Part shown: piece after piece, positions 7,400 through 13,560 of the stretch | How the letters are laid out: the number at the start of each line of letters is the position of its first letter | Numbering within the stretch: the stretch's first letter is position 1 | Assembly (NCBI GenBank): GCA_003487005.1 | Contig: DNFG01000162.1 | Coordinates: forward strand, 1 to 18,088 | Direction: 5' to 3' | Origin: Bryobacterales bacterium | GTDB taxonomy: Bacteria > Acidobacteriota > Terriglobia > Bryobacterales > Bryobacteraceae | DNA: 18,088 nt | Translations under genes and position numbers: made by a program | The notes under the pieces: generated by a model | Told to the model about the DNA's origin: nothing | The model's input: only the letters and a program-made list of their open reading frames with translations | The model's database searches: none

Positions 7400-9280
7400 A
7401 TGGGCCGGATTCACGTTCTCTCGGACAATGTCGCCAACAAGATCGCCGCGGGCGAGGTGGTGGAGCGGCCCGCTTCGGTCGTCAAGGAGTTGCTGGAGAA
7501 CTCTCTGGACGCCGGCGCGACGGACGTGCGTGTGGAGATCGAGGGCGGCGGGCGCCGGTTGATCCGGATCGCGGACAATGGCTGCGGAATGATGCGCGAC
7601 GACGCGATGCTGGCGTTTGAGAGGCACGCGACGTCGAAATTGTCGAATGTGGATGAGTTGGAGGCGATCGCGACGCTGGGCTTCCGGGGGGAGGCGCTGC
7701 CTTCGATCGCATCTGTTTCCCGGCTGGTTCTGGAGACGCGCGACCGCCATGAACAGGCGGGCACGCGGATCGAGATCGCGGGGGGGCGGCTGATGACCGT
7801 GGACGAAACCGCGTTTCCGGGCGGGACGACGATCACGGTTCGCGACCTGTTCTACAACGTGCCGGCCCGGAAGAAGTTCCTCCGTTCCGAACAGACCGAA
7901 CTTGCACACATCGCTTCGCTGGTCACCCATTACAGCCTCGCCAACCCGGACAAGAGCTTTTCGTTGACGCACGGCGAGCGGGATCTGCTGCGCGTGGCGC
8001 CAGTGGCGACGCAGCGCGAGCGGGTGTTTCAGGTGTTCGGCGACACGGCGCTGGAGGAGTTGATCGAGGTGGACACGCAGGTGAAGATCCTGCCGCTGCC
8101 CGACGGGGAGCGAGCGTTCACCGTTCACGGCTTCATTTCCCGGCCGCAGGTGCAAAAGTCGAACCGGAATTCGATCTATCTGTTCGTGAACCGGCGGGTG
8201 ATCCGGGACCGGTTGCTGTTGCACGCGATCTCGGCGGCTTATCACAACCTGATGCCGTCGGCCTGCTATCCGTTCGCGCTGCTGTTCGTGGATTGCGATC
8301 CGGGCGAGGTGGACGTCAACGTGCATCCTTCGAAGACGGAGGTCCGGTTCCGGCACGCGAGTTTCGTCCATGATTTCGTTCGCGACACGCTGCGGGAGAC
8401 TTTGATCAGCAAGCGACCGGCGCCGGCGGGGGCGATTCCGCTGCATTCGCCGTCGCAGCCGGCGGTGGGGTTGCCGTACTCGGAGTTCACCCAGTCGCTG
8501 GATGTGCCGCCCGCCGATGTGCCGCGCAGCGTGCTGCCGCCGCCGGACTTCCGGCTGCAGCCCACGGCAGCGCCGGCGCCGCGATTCGATTTCAGTGATG
8601 TGCCGCCGCCGCAGTCGCAGCCCTTGCGGCTGAGGGTGCCCGACACGCACACCGGATTTCCGGCGGATCTGGCGGTCGATCTGCCACCATCCATGGCGGA
8701 ATTGCCGGAATTGCGGCTGTTGGGCCAGATCCACGACAGTTTCATTCTGGCGGCGGGCCGAGAGGGGCTGTGGATCATCGATCAGCACGTGGCGCACGAA
8801 CGGATTCTGTTTGAGAAGGTGCTGAAGGCGCAGGCGCGCGGGGCGGTGGAGCAGCAGCGGTTGCTGATGCCCATCGTGCTGTCATTGACGCCCGCGCAGC
8901 AGGCGGAGTATGAGCGCATCGCCGCGGACCTGGCAATGGCGGGGTTCGAGACGGAGCCCTTCGGCCGGGGGACGATCGCCATCAAGGCTGCGCCGGCGGC
9001 ATTGCCGACGGCCGCGCTCGAGCGGGTGGTTTACGAGATCATCGAAATGGCGGAGAGCGAGTTGCGGAGCGTGTCGGTGGACGATCTGCGGCGGGGCATC
9101 GCGGCCTCGGTGGCGTGCCGGGCGGCGATCAAGATCAACATGCCGCTGGACATGGCGAAGATGGAGTGGCTACTGCGCGAACTGGCGGCGACCGACTATC
9201 CGATGGCCTGCCCACACGGGCGTCCGGTCGTTTTAAGATACGCTTTGCGTGACATTTTGCGCGGTTTTCACCGCATTTAA
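7400..9280 (+). CDS. mutL: DNA mismatch repair protein MutL
   Basis: MutL couples mismatch recognition by MutS to strand removal. The 626-residue protein has the GHKL ATPase domain at the N-terminus: KELLENSLDAG near 30-40, DNGCGM at 59-64, GFRGEAL at 94-100. A Pro-rich linker (about 335-435) leads to the C-terminal dimerisation/endonuclease domain. The metal-binding motif DQHA-x2-E-x4-E appears as DQHVAHERILFE (461-472), with Val in place of Ala; ACR (572-574) and CPHGRP (604-609) are also present. This is the nicking type of MutL found in bacteria lacking MutH. ATG 7400 is chosen because the family starts just before IHVLSDNVANKIAAGEVVERP; an in-frame TTG at 7370 lies in the terminator loop. 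No Shine-Dalgarno sequence is evident. No mutS is in the window. Confidence 0.96.
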   Translation: MGRIHVLSDNVANKIAAGEVVERPASVVKELLENSLDAGATDVRVEIEGGGRRLIRIADNGCGMMRDDAMLAFERHATSKLSNVDELEAIATLGFRGEALPSIASVSRLVLETRDRHEQAGTRIEIAGGRLMTVDETAFPGGTTITVRDLFYNVPARKKFLRSEQTELAHIASLVTHYSLANPDKSFSLTHGERDLLRVAPVATQRERVFQVFGDTALEELIEVDTQVKILPLPDGERAFTVHGFISRPQVQKSNRNSIYLFVNRRVIRDRLLLHAISAAYHNLMPSACYPFALLFVDCDPGEVDVNVHPSKTEVRFRHASFVHDFVRDTLRETLISKRPAPAGAIPLHSPSQPAVGLPYSEFTQSLDVPPADVPRSVLPPPDFRLQPTAAPAPRFDFSDVPPPQSQPLRLRVPDTHTGFPADLAVDLPPSMAELPELRLLGQIHDSFILAAGREGLWIIDQHVAHERILFEKVLKAQARGAVEQQRLLMPIVLSLTPAQQAEYERIAADLAMAGFETEPFGRGTIAIKAAPAALPTAALERVVYEIIEMAESELRSVSVDDLRRGIAASVACRAAIKINMPLDMAKMEWLLRELAATDYPMACPHGRPVVLRYALRDILRGFHRI

Positions 9281-9294
9281 GCAGGGAAGTGGCG

Positions 9295-10167
9295 ATGATT
9301 CGCATCTGGCTTTCACGCGAGGGTCCACCGATCCGGGAGCAGCTCAGCGCTCAGTTGCTGCTGGGGATTCTGAGCGGGCAACTGGCCGGCGGCGCCCGCT
9401 TGCCGAGCGTGCGCGAGTTTGCGCGGCGGCTGAAGATCCACCGGAACACGGTGAGCGCGGTTTATCAGGATCTGGAGGAGCGTGGCTGGCTGGAAATGCG
9501 TGCCGGGAGCGGCGTGTTCGTGGCCTCGGGACGGGCGGAGCGGTTGGGTGGGGTGGACTCGTTTGTCCGGCTGTGGGTGGAACAGGCGCGGCTGCAGGGC
9601 TATGGTCCGGAGGAACTGCGTGCGGCGCTGGACCGGATCACGGACAGCCGGGATCTTCATGAGCGCGTGGTGGTGGACCCGGACCCCGAATTGGCGCGCA
9701 TCATCGCGGCTGAGTTGGAGGAGGCGATCGGGGAAGCGGTGCCTTTTTCGGGTCTCGATGAGCGCCCGCGCGCGGCGCTGCTGCTGGTGAGCGAAGGGAA
9801 TGCGGGGGCGGTGGCGGCACGGTGGCCCGATGCCCGGCTGAAGCGGTTTCACTTGAAGTCGGTCCCGGAATTGGTGGCGGGCATCCAGCGGCCACCGTTT
9901 CCGGTACTGATCGGGCTGGTGTCGCGATCGCCATCGATTCTGCAATGGGCGCGGACGCTGCTGTCGGCTTTGGGTTTCCCGCCGGACCAGGTGTTGCTGC
10001 GAAATCCGGAGGAGGCGGACTGGCACGAGGGGTTGCGCGCGTGCGCCATCGTGGCGGCGGACGTCGTGGCGGCGAGGGCGTTTCCTGCGGATGGCCCCCG
10101 GCCGCGGGTGTTCCGGGTGGTGGCGCAAGATTCGCTCGAAGCTCTGCGCGGCGTTGTGCCAGATTGA
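9295..10167 (+). CDS. GntR-family transcriptional regulator with unrecognised C-terminal domain
   Basis: This is a 290-residue DNA-binding regulator. Residues about 1-75 form the GntR winged helix-turn-helix: PIREQLSAQLLLGILSG, then LPSVREFARRLKIHRNTVSAVYQDLEERGWLEMRAGSGVFV. The remaining 215 residues are not a MocR-type aminotransferase (too short, no pyridoxal lysine motif seen) and exceed the small YtrA type. They show alternating strands and helices (RAALLLVSEGNAGAVAARWP, FPVLIGLVSRSPSILQWARTLL, RVFRVVAQDSLEALR) like a Rossmann-type ligand domain, but I do not recognise the family. The start is ATG 9295 with AGGGA about 8 nt upstream; GTG 9289 is possible. It follows mutL by 14 nt, probably on the same transcript. 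Its stop codon lies inside a palindrome that recurs 514 bp downstream, so it may bind that site. Confidence 0.85.
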   Translation: MIRIWLSREGPPIREQLSAQLLLGILSGQLAGGARLPSVREFARRLKIHRNTVSAVYQDLEERGWLEMRAGSGVFVASGRAERLGGVDSFVRLWVEQARLQGYGPEELRAALDRITDSRDLHERVVVDPDPELARIIAAELEEAIGEAVPFSGLDERPRAALLLVSEGNAGAVAARWPDARLKRFHLKSVPELVAGIQRPPFPVLIGLVSRSPSILQWARTLLSALGFPPDQVLLRNPEEADWHEGLRACAIVAADVVAARAFPADGPRPRVFRVVAQDSLEALRGVVPD

Positions 10168-10179
10168 GAACTGGCACAA
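10154..10179. promoter_or_regulatory. Palindromic element, copy 1 (possible operator)
   Basis: Perfect 9-bp arms TTGTGCCAG and CTGGCACAA flank an 8-bp centre (ATTGAGAA). The GntR gene stop (10165-10167) lies in the centre. The midpoint is about 54 nt upstream of the next ATG (10221), the same distance as in copy 2. No U-tract follows, so it is a poor terminator. Confidence 0.75.
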
Positions 10180-10208
10180 GCGCGGGTCTGCGCCCGTCAT
10201 TTCTGCCC

Positions 10209-10214
10209 TACGCT
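10209..10214 (+). promoter_or_regulatory. TACGCT -10-like box, 6 nt before ATG
   Basis: TACGCT ends 6 nt before ATG 10221, with no Shine-Dalgarno sequence between. The block CCTACGCT..GG.CATGAGAATGATCA is shared with the next palindrome-preceded gene. The spacing fits a -10 box giving a leaderless mRNA. No convincing -35 box is seen. Confidence 0.45.
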
Positions 10215-10220
10215 TCGGTC

Positions 10221-10652
10221 ATGAGAATGATCAAGTGTGTCCCTGCTTACCCGTTCCGCCGCATTCTGCGCGCCCTGATTGCGTTGGTCTGCGTCGCAAC
10301 CCTACTGCCGGCGGGTGACGCGCCACCGCCCTTGGCCGGATACATCAAGAACCTGCCGAAGGGCCGCCGCATCGAGGTGCGGATGACGTCCGGGGTGGTG
10401 CTGGTCGGCCGGGTGGGCACGGTCCGGAGCGACTCCTTCGTTCTCGGGCCCGATCACAAGGCAGGCACCGCGCAGGAGATCGAGTACAAGGACGTGCGCG
10501 ATGTGAAGATCCGATCGACTGGTACCGAGAAGTGGATCATTGGGATCACGATCTTCCTGGCGCTCGCCGGATGGAGTGCCCTGTTCGGCGATCCCCGCTC
10601 CAGTAAACCGCCAGAGCCGGGCCAACCGCGCGGAGTCGCACGAATCCCATGA
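10221..10652 (+). CDS. Small membrane/exported protein with Sm-like barrel core
   Basis: This is a 143-residue protein that I cannot name. A basic N-terminus and a hydrophobic stretch (about 15-31, ILRALIALVCVATLLPAG) look like a signal peptide or anchor. Residues about 48-98 match the pattern of an Sm-like/SH3-like small barrel: RRIEVRMTSGVVLVGRVGTV, DSFVLG, then EIEYKDVRDVKI. A hydrophobic helix follows (about 105-122) and a Pro-rich tail. It resembles the three genes downstream in plan (export signal, barrel, membrane segment) but is much more diverged. The open frame continues upstream over the GntR gene; the start at ATG 10221 is supported by the signal-like sequence and by the same MRMI start in the next gene. 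A second ATG at 10230 is not excluded. Function unknown. Confidence 0.72.
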   Translation: MRMIKCVPAYPFRRILRALIALVCVATLLPAGDAPPPLAGYIKNLPKGRRIEVRMTSGVVLVGRVGTVRSDSFVLGPDHKAGTAQEIEYKDVRDVKIRSTGTEKWIIGITIFLALAGWSALFGDPRSSKPPEPGQPRGVARIP

Positions 10653-10666
10653 CCATGAGCGGCCGG

Positions 10667-10694
10667 CTTGTGCCAGATCGAAAACTGGCACAAG
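10667..10694. promoter_or_regulatory. Palindromic element, copy 2 (possible operator)
   Basis: Perfect 10-bp arms CTTGTGCCAG and CTGGCACAAG flank an 8-bp centre (ATCGAAAA). It matches copy 1 at 24 of the 26 shared positions; the differences are only in the centre. It lies 14 nt after the preceding stop and is centred about 54 nt before ATG 10735. Confidence 0.78.
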
Positions 10695-10722
10695 AAGCCG
10701 CCCGGGGCGTCTGGATTCGGCC

Positions 10723-10728
10723 TACGCT
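10723..10728 (+). promoter_or_regulatory. TACGCT -10-like box, 6 nt before ATG (second copy)
   Basis: TACGCT is again exactly 6 nt before ATG 10735, without a Shine-Dalgarno sequence. It is the same arrangement as at 10209-10221, including the distance to the palindrome. It is probably the promoter of the three-gene paralogue array. Confidence 0.45.
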
Positions 10729-10734
10729 GTGGCC

Positions 10735-11445
10735 ATGAGAATGATCACCCTACTTCTGGCAGCCGTCCCACTCCTCCTCCACGCCGCGCCGCCCATGCCG
10801 GTCGAGTGGGAGATGACCCCCGCCGCCTTTGGGGGCCGGAAAGCGATTGTGAAACTCGATACCGGCGCGCGGATCGAGGGGAACTGGTTGGGCGTGACGC
10901 CCACCACGTTCACGATCGATGTGGAGCGGTCCAGGGGGAAGAACCAGCCGCGGAGGGGCGTGCACACGTTGGACCGGAGCGCGATTGTTGAACTGCGCTT
11001 GCAGGAGAAGCGGATCCGGGGACGGGTCTGGGGGACTGTCTTTGGATTCGTGGCAGGCAGCTCCGCGCTCAGCGTTGTTCATGGCCGTTCCTGGGAACAG
11101 GGCCGTTCCCTGGAAAAGAAGGCCGGCCCGGCCCTGGGGGTGTTCTACGGCGTACTCGTGGCTTCCTACATGGCCGGCAGAGCTTTCGACAAGGCCACGC
11201 GGGTGGTGCTGATCAAGAGGGAAAGCCCGCAAAGCGGCGGGCTGAGGGATCTGGAAGGGACCGGACTGAGCATTCCTCCAGAGGCAATTGGCCTGGAGGA
11301 GGCAAAGGAGAACATGAGCCATGAAACGACTGACACTGGTGTTGTTGGCTCCGGTGCTGCTGTACGCCGCGCCACCATTGCCGATCGAGTGGGAGATGAC
11401 GACCGCGGCATTCGGCGGCCGGAAGGCGATTGTGAAACTCGATAG
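10735..11445 (+). CDS. Exported Sm-like-core membrane protein, paralogue A (C-terminally extended)
   Basis: This is a 236-residue protein of unrecognised function and the first of three tandem paralogues. A signal peptide (about 1-18, MRMITLLLAAVPLLLHAAPP) precedes a conserved core (about 22-98). The core resembles an Sm-like barrel: KAIVKLDTGARIEGNWLGV, TTFTIDVERSRGK, and HTLDRSAIVELRLQEKRIRG. Two Gly-rich hydrophobic segments follow (about 99-115 and 131-150), then RVVLIKRES. Over 77 core residues it matches paralogue B at about 62 positions by eye. After KRES it has no stop where paralogue C ends and runs on about 73 residues, the last 42 codons inside paralogue B in another frame (125-nt overlap). 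The tail has no resemblance to the siblings, so it looks like accidental read-through after loss of a stop. The palindrome and TACGCT box lie upstream. Confidence 0.75.
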   Translation: MRMITLLLAAVPLLLHAAPPMPVEWEMTPAAFGGRKAIVKLDTGARIEGNWLGVTPTTFTIDVERSRGKNQPRRGVHTLDRSAIVELRLQEKRIRGRVWGTVFGFVAGSSALSVVHGRSWEQGRSLEKKAGPALGVFYGVLVASYMAGRAFDKATRVVLIKRESPQSGGLRDLEGTGLSIPPEAIGLEEAKENMSHETTDTGVVGSGAAVRRATIADRVGDDDRGIRRPEGDCETR

Positions 11446-11991
11446 CGGCGCACGGATTGAGGGGGTTTGGTTGGATGTGACACCCACTACGTTCACGATC
11501 GACGTGGACCGGACGAAGGGGAAGAACGGGCCGCCGAAAGGCGTTCAGACACTTGAGCGCAGTTCGATCGTCGAATTGCGCCTGCAGGAGAGGCGGATAC
11601 GCGGACGCGTGATCGGGACACTCATTGGCTACTTCGGCGGAATGCCGCTTGCTTATCAGGCTCCGTCCGCCGCCGTCGGCTTGCCGGTGCTGATCGCGAT
11701 GTTGACCACTTCCCACCTCTTGGGGCGAGCCTCGGACAAGACCACCCGTGTGGTTTACATCAAGCCGGAGAGTCCACCAGACGTCCGACTGAAGGAAAGC
11801 AAGGCGACCGAATCGCAGTTTCCTCTGGAGACAATGGGGCCACAGGAGAACGAAGGGAAACAGTAATCGTGAGACATCTATTTCTGCTGTTTCTGGCGCC
11901 GGCGCTGCTGCCCGCCGCGCCACCGGCGCCGATCGAGTGGGAGGCGACCACGGCGATTCTGGGTGGCCACACAGCGATTGTGAAACTCGAT
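10843..11991 (+). repeat. Tandem gene duplication (three paralogous copies)
   Basis: An identical 18-bp block GCGATTGTGAAACTCGAT begins at 10843, 11426 and 11974, inside the barrel core of paralogues A, B and C. Flanking codons for GARIEG and VTPTTFT are also near-identical. The copies are spaced about 583 and 548 bp apart, one per gene, as expected from repeated tandem duplication. Confidence 0.85.
11321..11866 (+). CDS. Exported Sm-like-core membrane protein, paralogue B
   Basis: This is a 181-residue protein of unrecognised function. It has a signal peptide (about 1-17, MKRLTLVLLAPVLLYAAPP) and a conserved core (about 20-96) with AIVKLDSGARIEGVWLDV, TTFTIDVDRTKGK and QTLERSSIVELRLQERRIRG. 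A hydrophobic region (about 97-136, GTLIGYFGGM and VGLPVLIAMLTTSHLLG) follows, then TRVVYIKPESP and a charged 30-residue tail. Its ATG has AAGGAG 10 nt upstream, lying inside paralogue A, so translation is probably coupled. The core is close to paralogues A and C while the hydrophobic part is diverged. This suggests selection on the barrel and freedom in, or specialisation of, the membrane part. Confidence 0.78.
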   Translation: MKRLTLVLLAPVLLYAAPPLPIEWEMTTAAFGGRKAIVKLDSGARIEGVWLDVTPTTFTIDVDRTKGKNGPPKGVQTLERSSIVELRLQERRIRGRVIGTLIGYFGGMPLAYQAPSAAVGLPVLIAMLTTSHLLGRASDKTTRVVYIKPESPPDVRLKESKATESQFPLETMGPQENEGKQ

Positions 11992-12324
11992 AGCGGCGCG
12001 CGAATCGAAGGGGCCTGGCTGGGGGTGACACCCACCACTTTTACAATGGATGTGAAGCGGGCGAAGGGTAAGAACCGGCCGGCGAAGGGCGTGCAGACGA
12101 TTGGGCGCAGCGCAATCGTCGAATTGCGTGTGCGGAGGCATCGGATTCGCGGGAGGGGGTTTGGGGTACTCACCGCCCTCTTCCTGACGCCCAACCTGCT
12201 TCTCCGCACTTCGTCCGTTCCTGTGATTTGGACGGTGTGTATCGGCGTGGGAGTGGCTCCCATCATCGCAGGGGCAATATGGGACCACAGCTCGCAGGTG
12301 GTTCACATCAAGCCGGAAAGTTAA
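11869..12324 (+). CDS. Exported Sm-like-core membrane protein, paralogue C
   Basis: This is a 151-residue protein of unrecognised function and the shortest of the three paralogues. It has a signal peptide (about 1-17, MRHLFLLFLAPALLPAAPP) and a core (about 20-96) with AIVKLDSGARIEGAWLGV, TTFTMDVKRAKGK and QTIGRSAIVELRVRRHRIRG. Two hydrophobic segments (about 98-113 and 118-138) follow, and it ends at QVVHIKPES. By eye about 57 of 77 core residues match paralogue B. The start is GTG 11869, 2 nt after the previous stop, with GAAGGG about 10 nt upstream. Its TAA overlaps the stop of the convergent radical-SAM gene, so no terminator lies between them. Confidence 0.76.
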   Translation: MRHLFLLFLAPALLPAAPPAPIEWEATTAILGGHTAIVKLDSGARIEGAWLGVTPTTFTMDVKRAKGKNRPAKGVQTIGRSAIVELRVRRHRIRGRGFGVLTALFLTPNLLLRTSSVPVIWTVCIGVGVAPIIAGAIWDHSSQVVHIKPES

Positions 12325-13541
12325 TACGGGCTGATGCTGTGCGGCGTGAGGTCGGCGGCGTGGCCGAGGAGTTTCTTCACTTCCTCGCGCAACGGTCCGA
12401 CGGCTTTGGCGAAGATCATCTTGTAGGCTTGGCAGAAATAGTCCAGATCTTCGAATTTCCTGTTCTGGCCGTGGCGGGATTTCGGACAGCCGCCGTGGCA
12501 AATCGATTGATATTCGCAGACCTGACATTCCGGATGGGCCAGTGTTTTCTTCGCGGCGAAATTGTAGCGGCGGACACGGCGGGAGATTTCGCTCCAGCTA
12601 TCCAGGTTCACATTGCCCAGCTTCCACTCCTTTTCGACAAAGAAATCGCACGGGTAGATGTCGCCGTTGTATTCCACCACGACGTAGCTGTCACAGGTCT
12701 CGTGCATCGTGCAACTGCCGGGTTTTTGGCCCGCGAGCGCCTCGGCCAGGTTGTCGAAGAAGCGGACGCGCACCTTCCGGCGCTCGGGCCACCAGAGTTC
12801 GAAGACTTCGCACATGAAACGGCCATACTCGTCCGGCGTGATCGTGAAAGGCATCGGCGTCCCGTCGGGGTGAAATTCCGACAGGGGGATGAACTGCATG
12901 AAATCCAGGCCGAGGCCGCGAAAGAACTTGTAAATCTCTTTCGGCTTGTGAACGTTGGACTGGCTCAGCACGCAGAGAACATTGAAATCCACTTTTTCCT
13001 TCTGCATGGTTTCAATACCCTGCATCACCTTTTTCCAGGTGCCGTGGCCTGCGCGGTTGAAGCGGTAGAGGTCGTTCACTTCCTCGGGACCGTCGATCGA
13101 GATGCCGATCAGCCAGTTGTAGGCGCGGAAAAGCTGGCACCAGTCCTTGTCGAGCAGGACGCCGTTGGTCTGGAGGGCGTTCGAGACGTTCTGGCCGTCG
13201 CGGCCGAAGCGCTGCTGGAACTCAACAAGCTTGGTGAAGAAATCGAGGCCGGCGAGGGTCGGTTCACCGCCCTGAAAGGCAAAGGTGGCGTTCGGATAGG
13301 AGTAGAACAGGTAGGTGTCAACGAGGCGCTCGAGGGTGTCGAGGGTCATCCGGCGGGCGGGCAGATCCTTATACGGGTCGGCTTCGCGATCGAGATAGAA
13401 GCAGTATTCGCAATCGAGGTTGCAGACGGCCGAGGCGGGCTTGATCAGCAGCGACGTGATCTTCGGCGCGGGGCCCGAAACGAGGGCGGAGGGCGAGCCT
13501 GTGTCGCCACTCAGGATCGAGAAGGGGCTGCCGTTCGTCAT
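12321..13541 (-). CDS. Radical SAM/SPASM enzyme, anaerobic sulfatase-maturase type
   Basis: The family (anSME) converts an active-site Cys or Ser of sulfatases to formylglycine using S-adenosylmethionine and Fe-S clusters in the cytoplasm. The 406-residue protein has the radical-SAM cluster motif C-x3-C-x2-C as CNLDCEYCFYL (Cys 40, 44, 47). It then has FQGGEPTLAGLDFF, ALQTNGVLLD and GISIDGPEEVND. The C-terminal SPASM cysteines include CDSYVVVEYNGDIYPCDFFVEKEWKLGNV and CQVCEYQSICHGGCPKSRH. No sulfatase or small peptide substrate gene is visible nearby. The start at 13541 is chosen because it clears the divergent gene; GTACACTCCC upstream has no Shine-Dalgarno sequence but contains TACACT 8 nt before the ATG. 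ATG 13562 would overlap the divergent start. A peptide-modifying SPASM enzyme is a less likely alternative. Confidence 0.9.
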   Translation of the reverse strand: MTNGSPFSILSGDTGSPSALVSGPAPKITSLLIKPASAVCNLDCEYCFYLDREADPYKDLPARRMTLDTLERLVDTYLFYSYPNATFAFQGGEPTLAGLDFFTKLVEFQQRFGRDGQNVSNALQTNGVLLDKDWCQLFRAYNWLIGISIDGPEEVNDLYRFNRAGHGTWKKVMQGIETMQKEKVDFNVLCVLSQSNVHKPKEIYKFFRGLGLDFMQFIPLSEFHPDGTPMPFTITPDEYGRFMCEVFELWWPERRKVRVRFFDNLAEALAGQKPGSCTMHETCDSYVVVEYNGDIYPCDFFVEKEWKLGNVNLDSWSEISRRVRRYNFAAKKTLAHPECQVCEYQSICHGGCPKSRHGQNRKFEDLDYFCQAYKMIFAKAVGPLREEVKKLLGHAADLTPHSISPY

Positions 13542-13560
13542 ATGTTGGGAGTGTACCACC

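Noticed and set aside
7388..8797. 469-codon open frame antisense to mutL
   Set aside because: Arg/His/Gln-rich composition typical of the reverse frame of a GC-rich gene; mutL on the plus strand has all family motifs.
10171..10194. TGGCAC within the palindrome as the -24 element of a sigma-54 promoter
   Set aside because: No GC dinucleotide/TTGC element is found at the required spacing on either strand in either copy.
9822..10220. Upstream extension of the first small exported-protein gene over the GntR gene
   Set aside because: The extension is another frame of the GntR coding sequence; the signal peptide and shared MRMI start point to ATG 10221.
10154..10694. Palindromes as Rho-independent terminators
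   Set aside because: Neither is followed by a U-tract, the arms are not especially GC-rich, and their fixed distance to the downstream ATG fits an upstream control site better.
10540..10734. Upstream extension of paralogue A
   Set aside because: It crosses the palindrome and the end of the previous gene; the signal peptide begins at ATG 10735, as in paralogues B and C.
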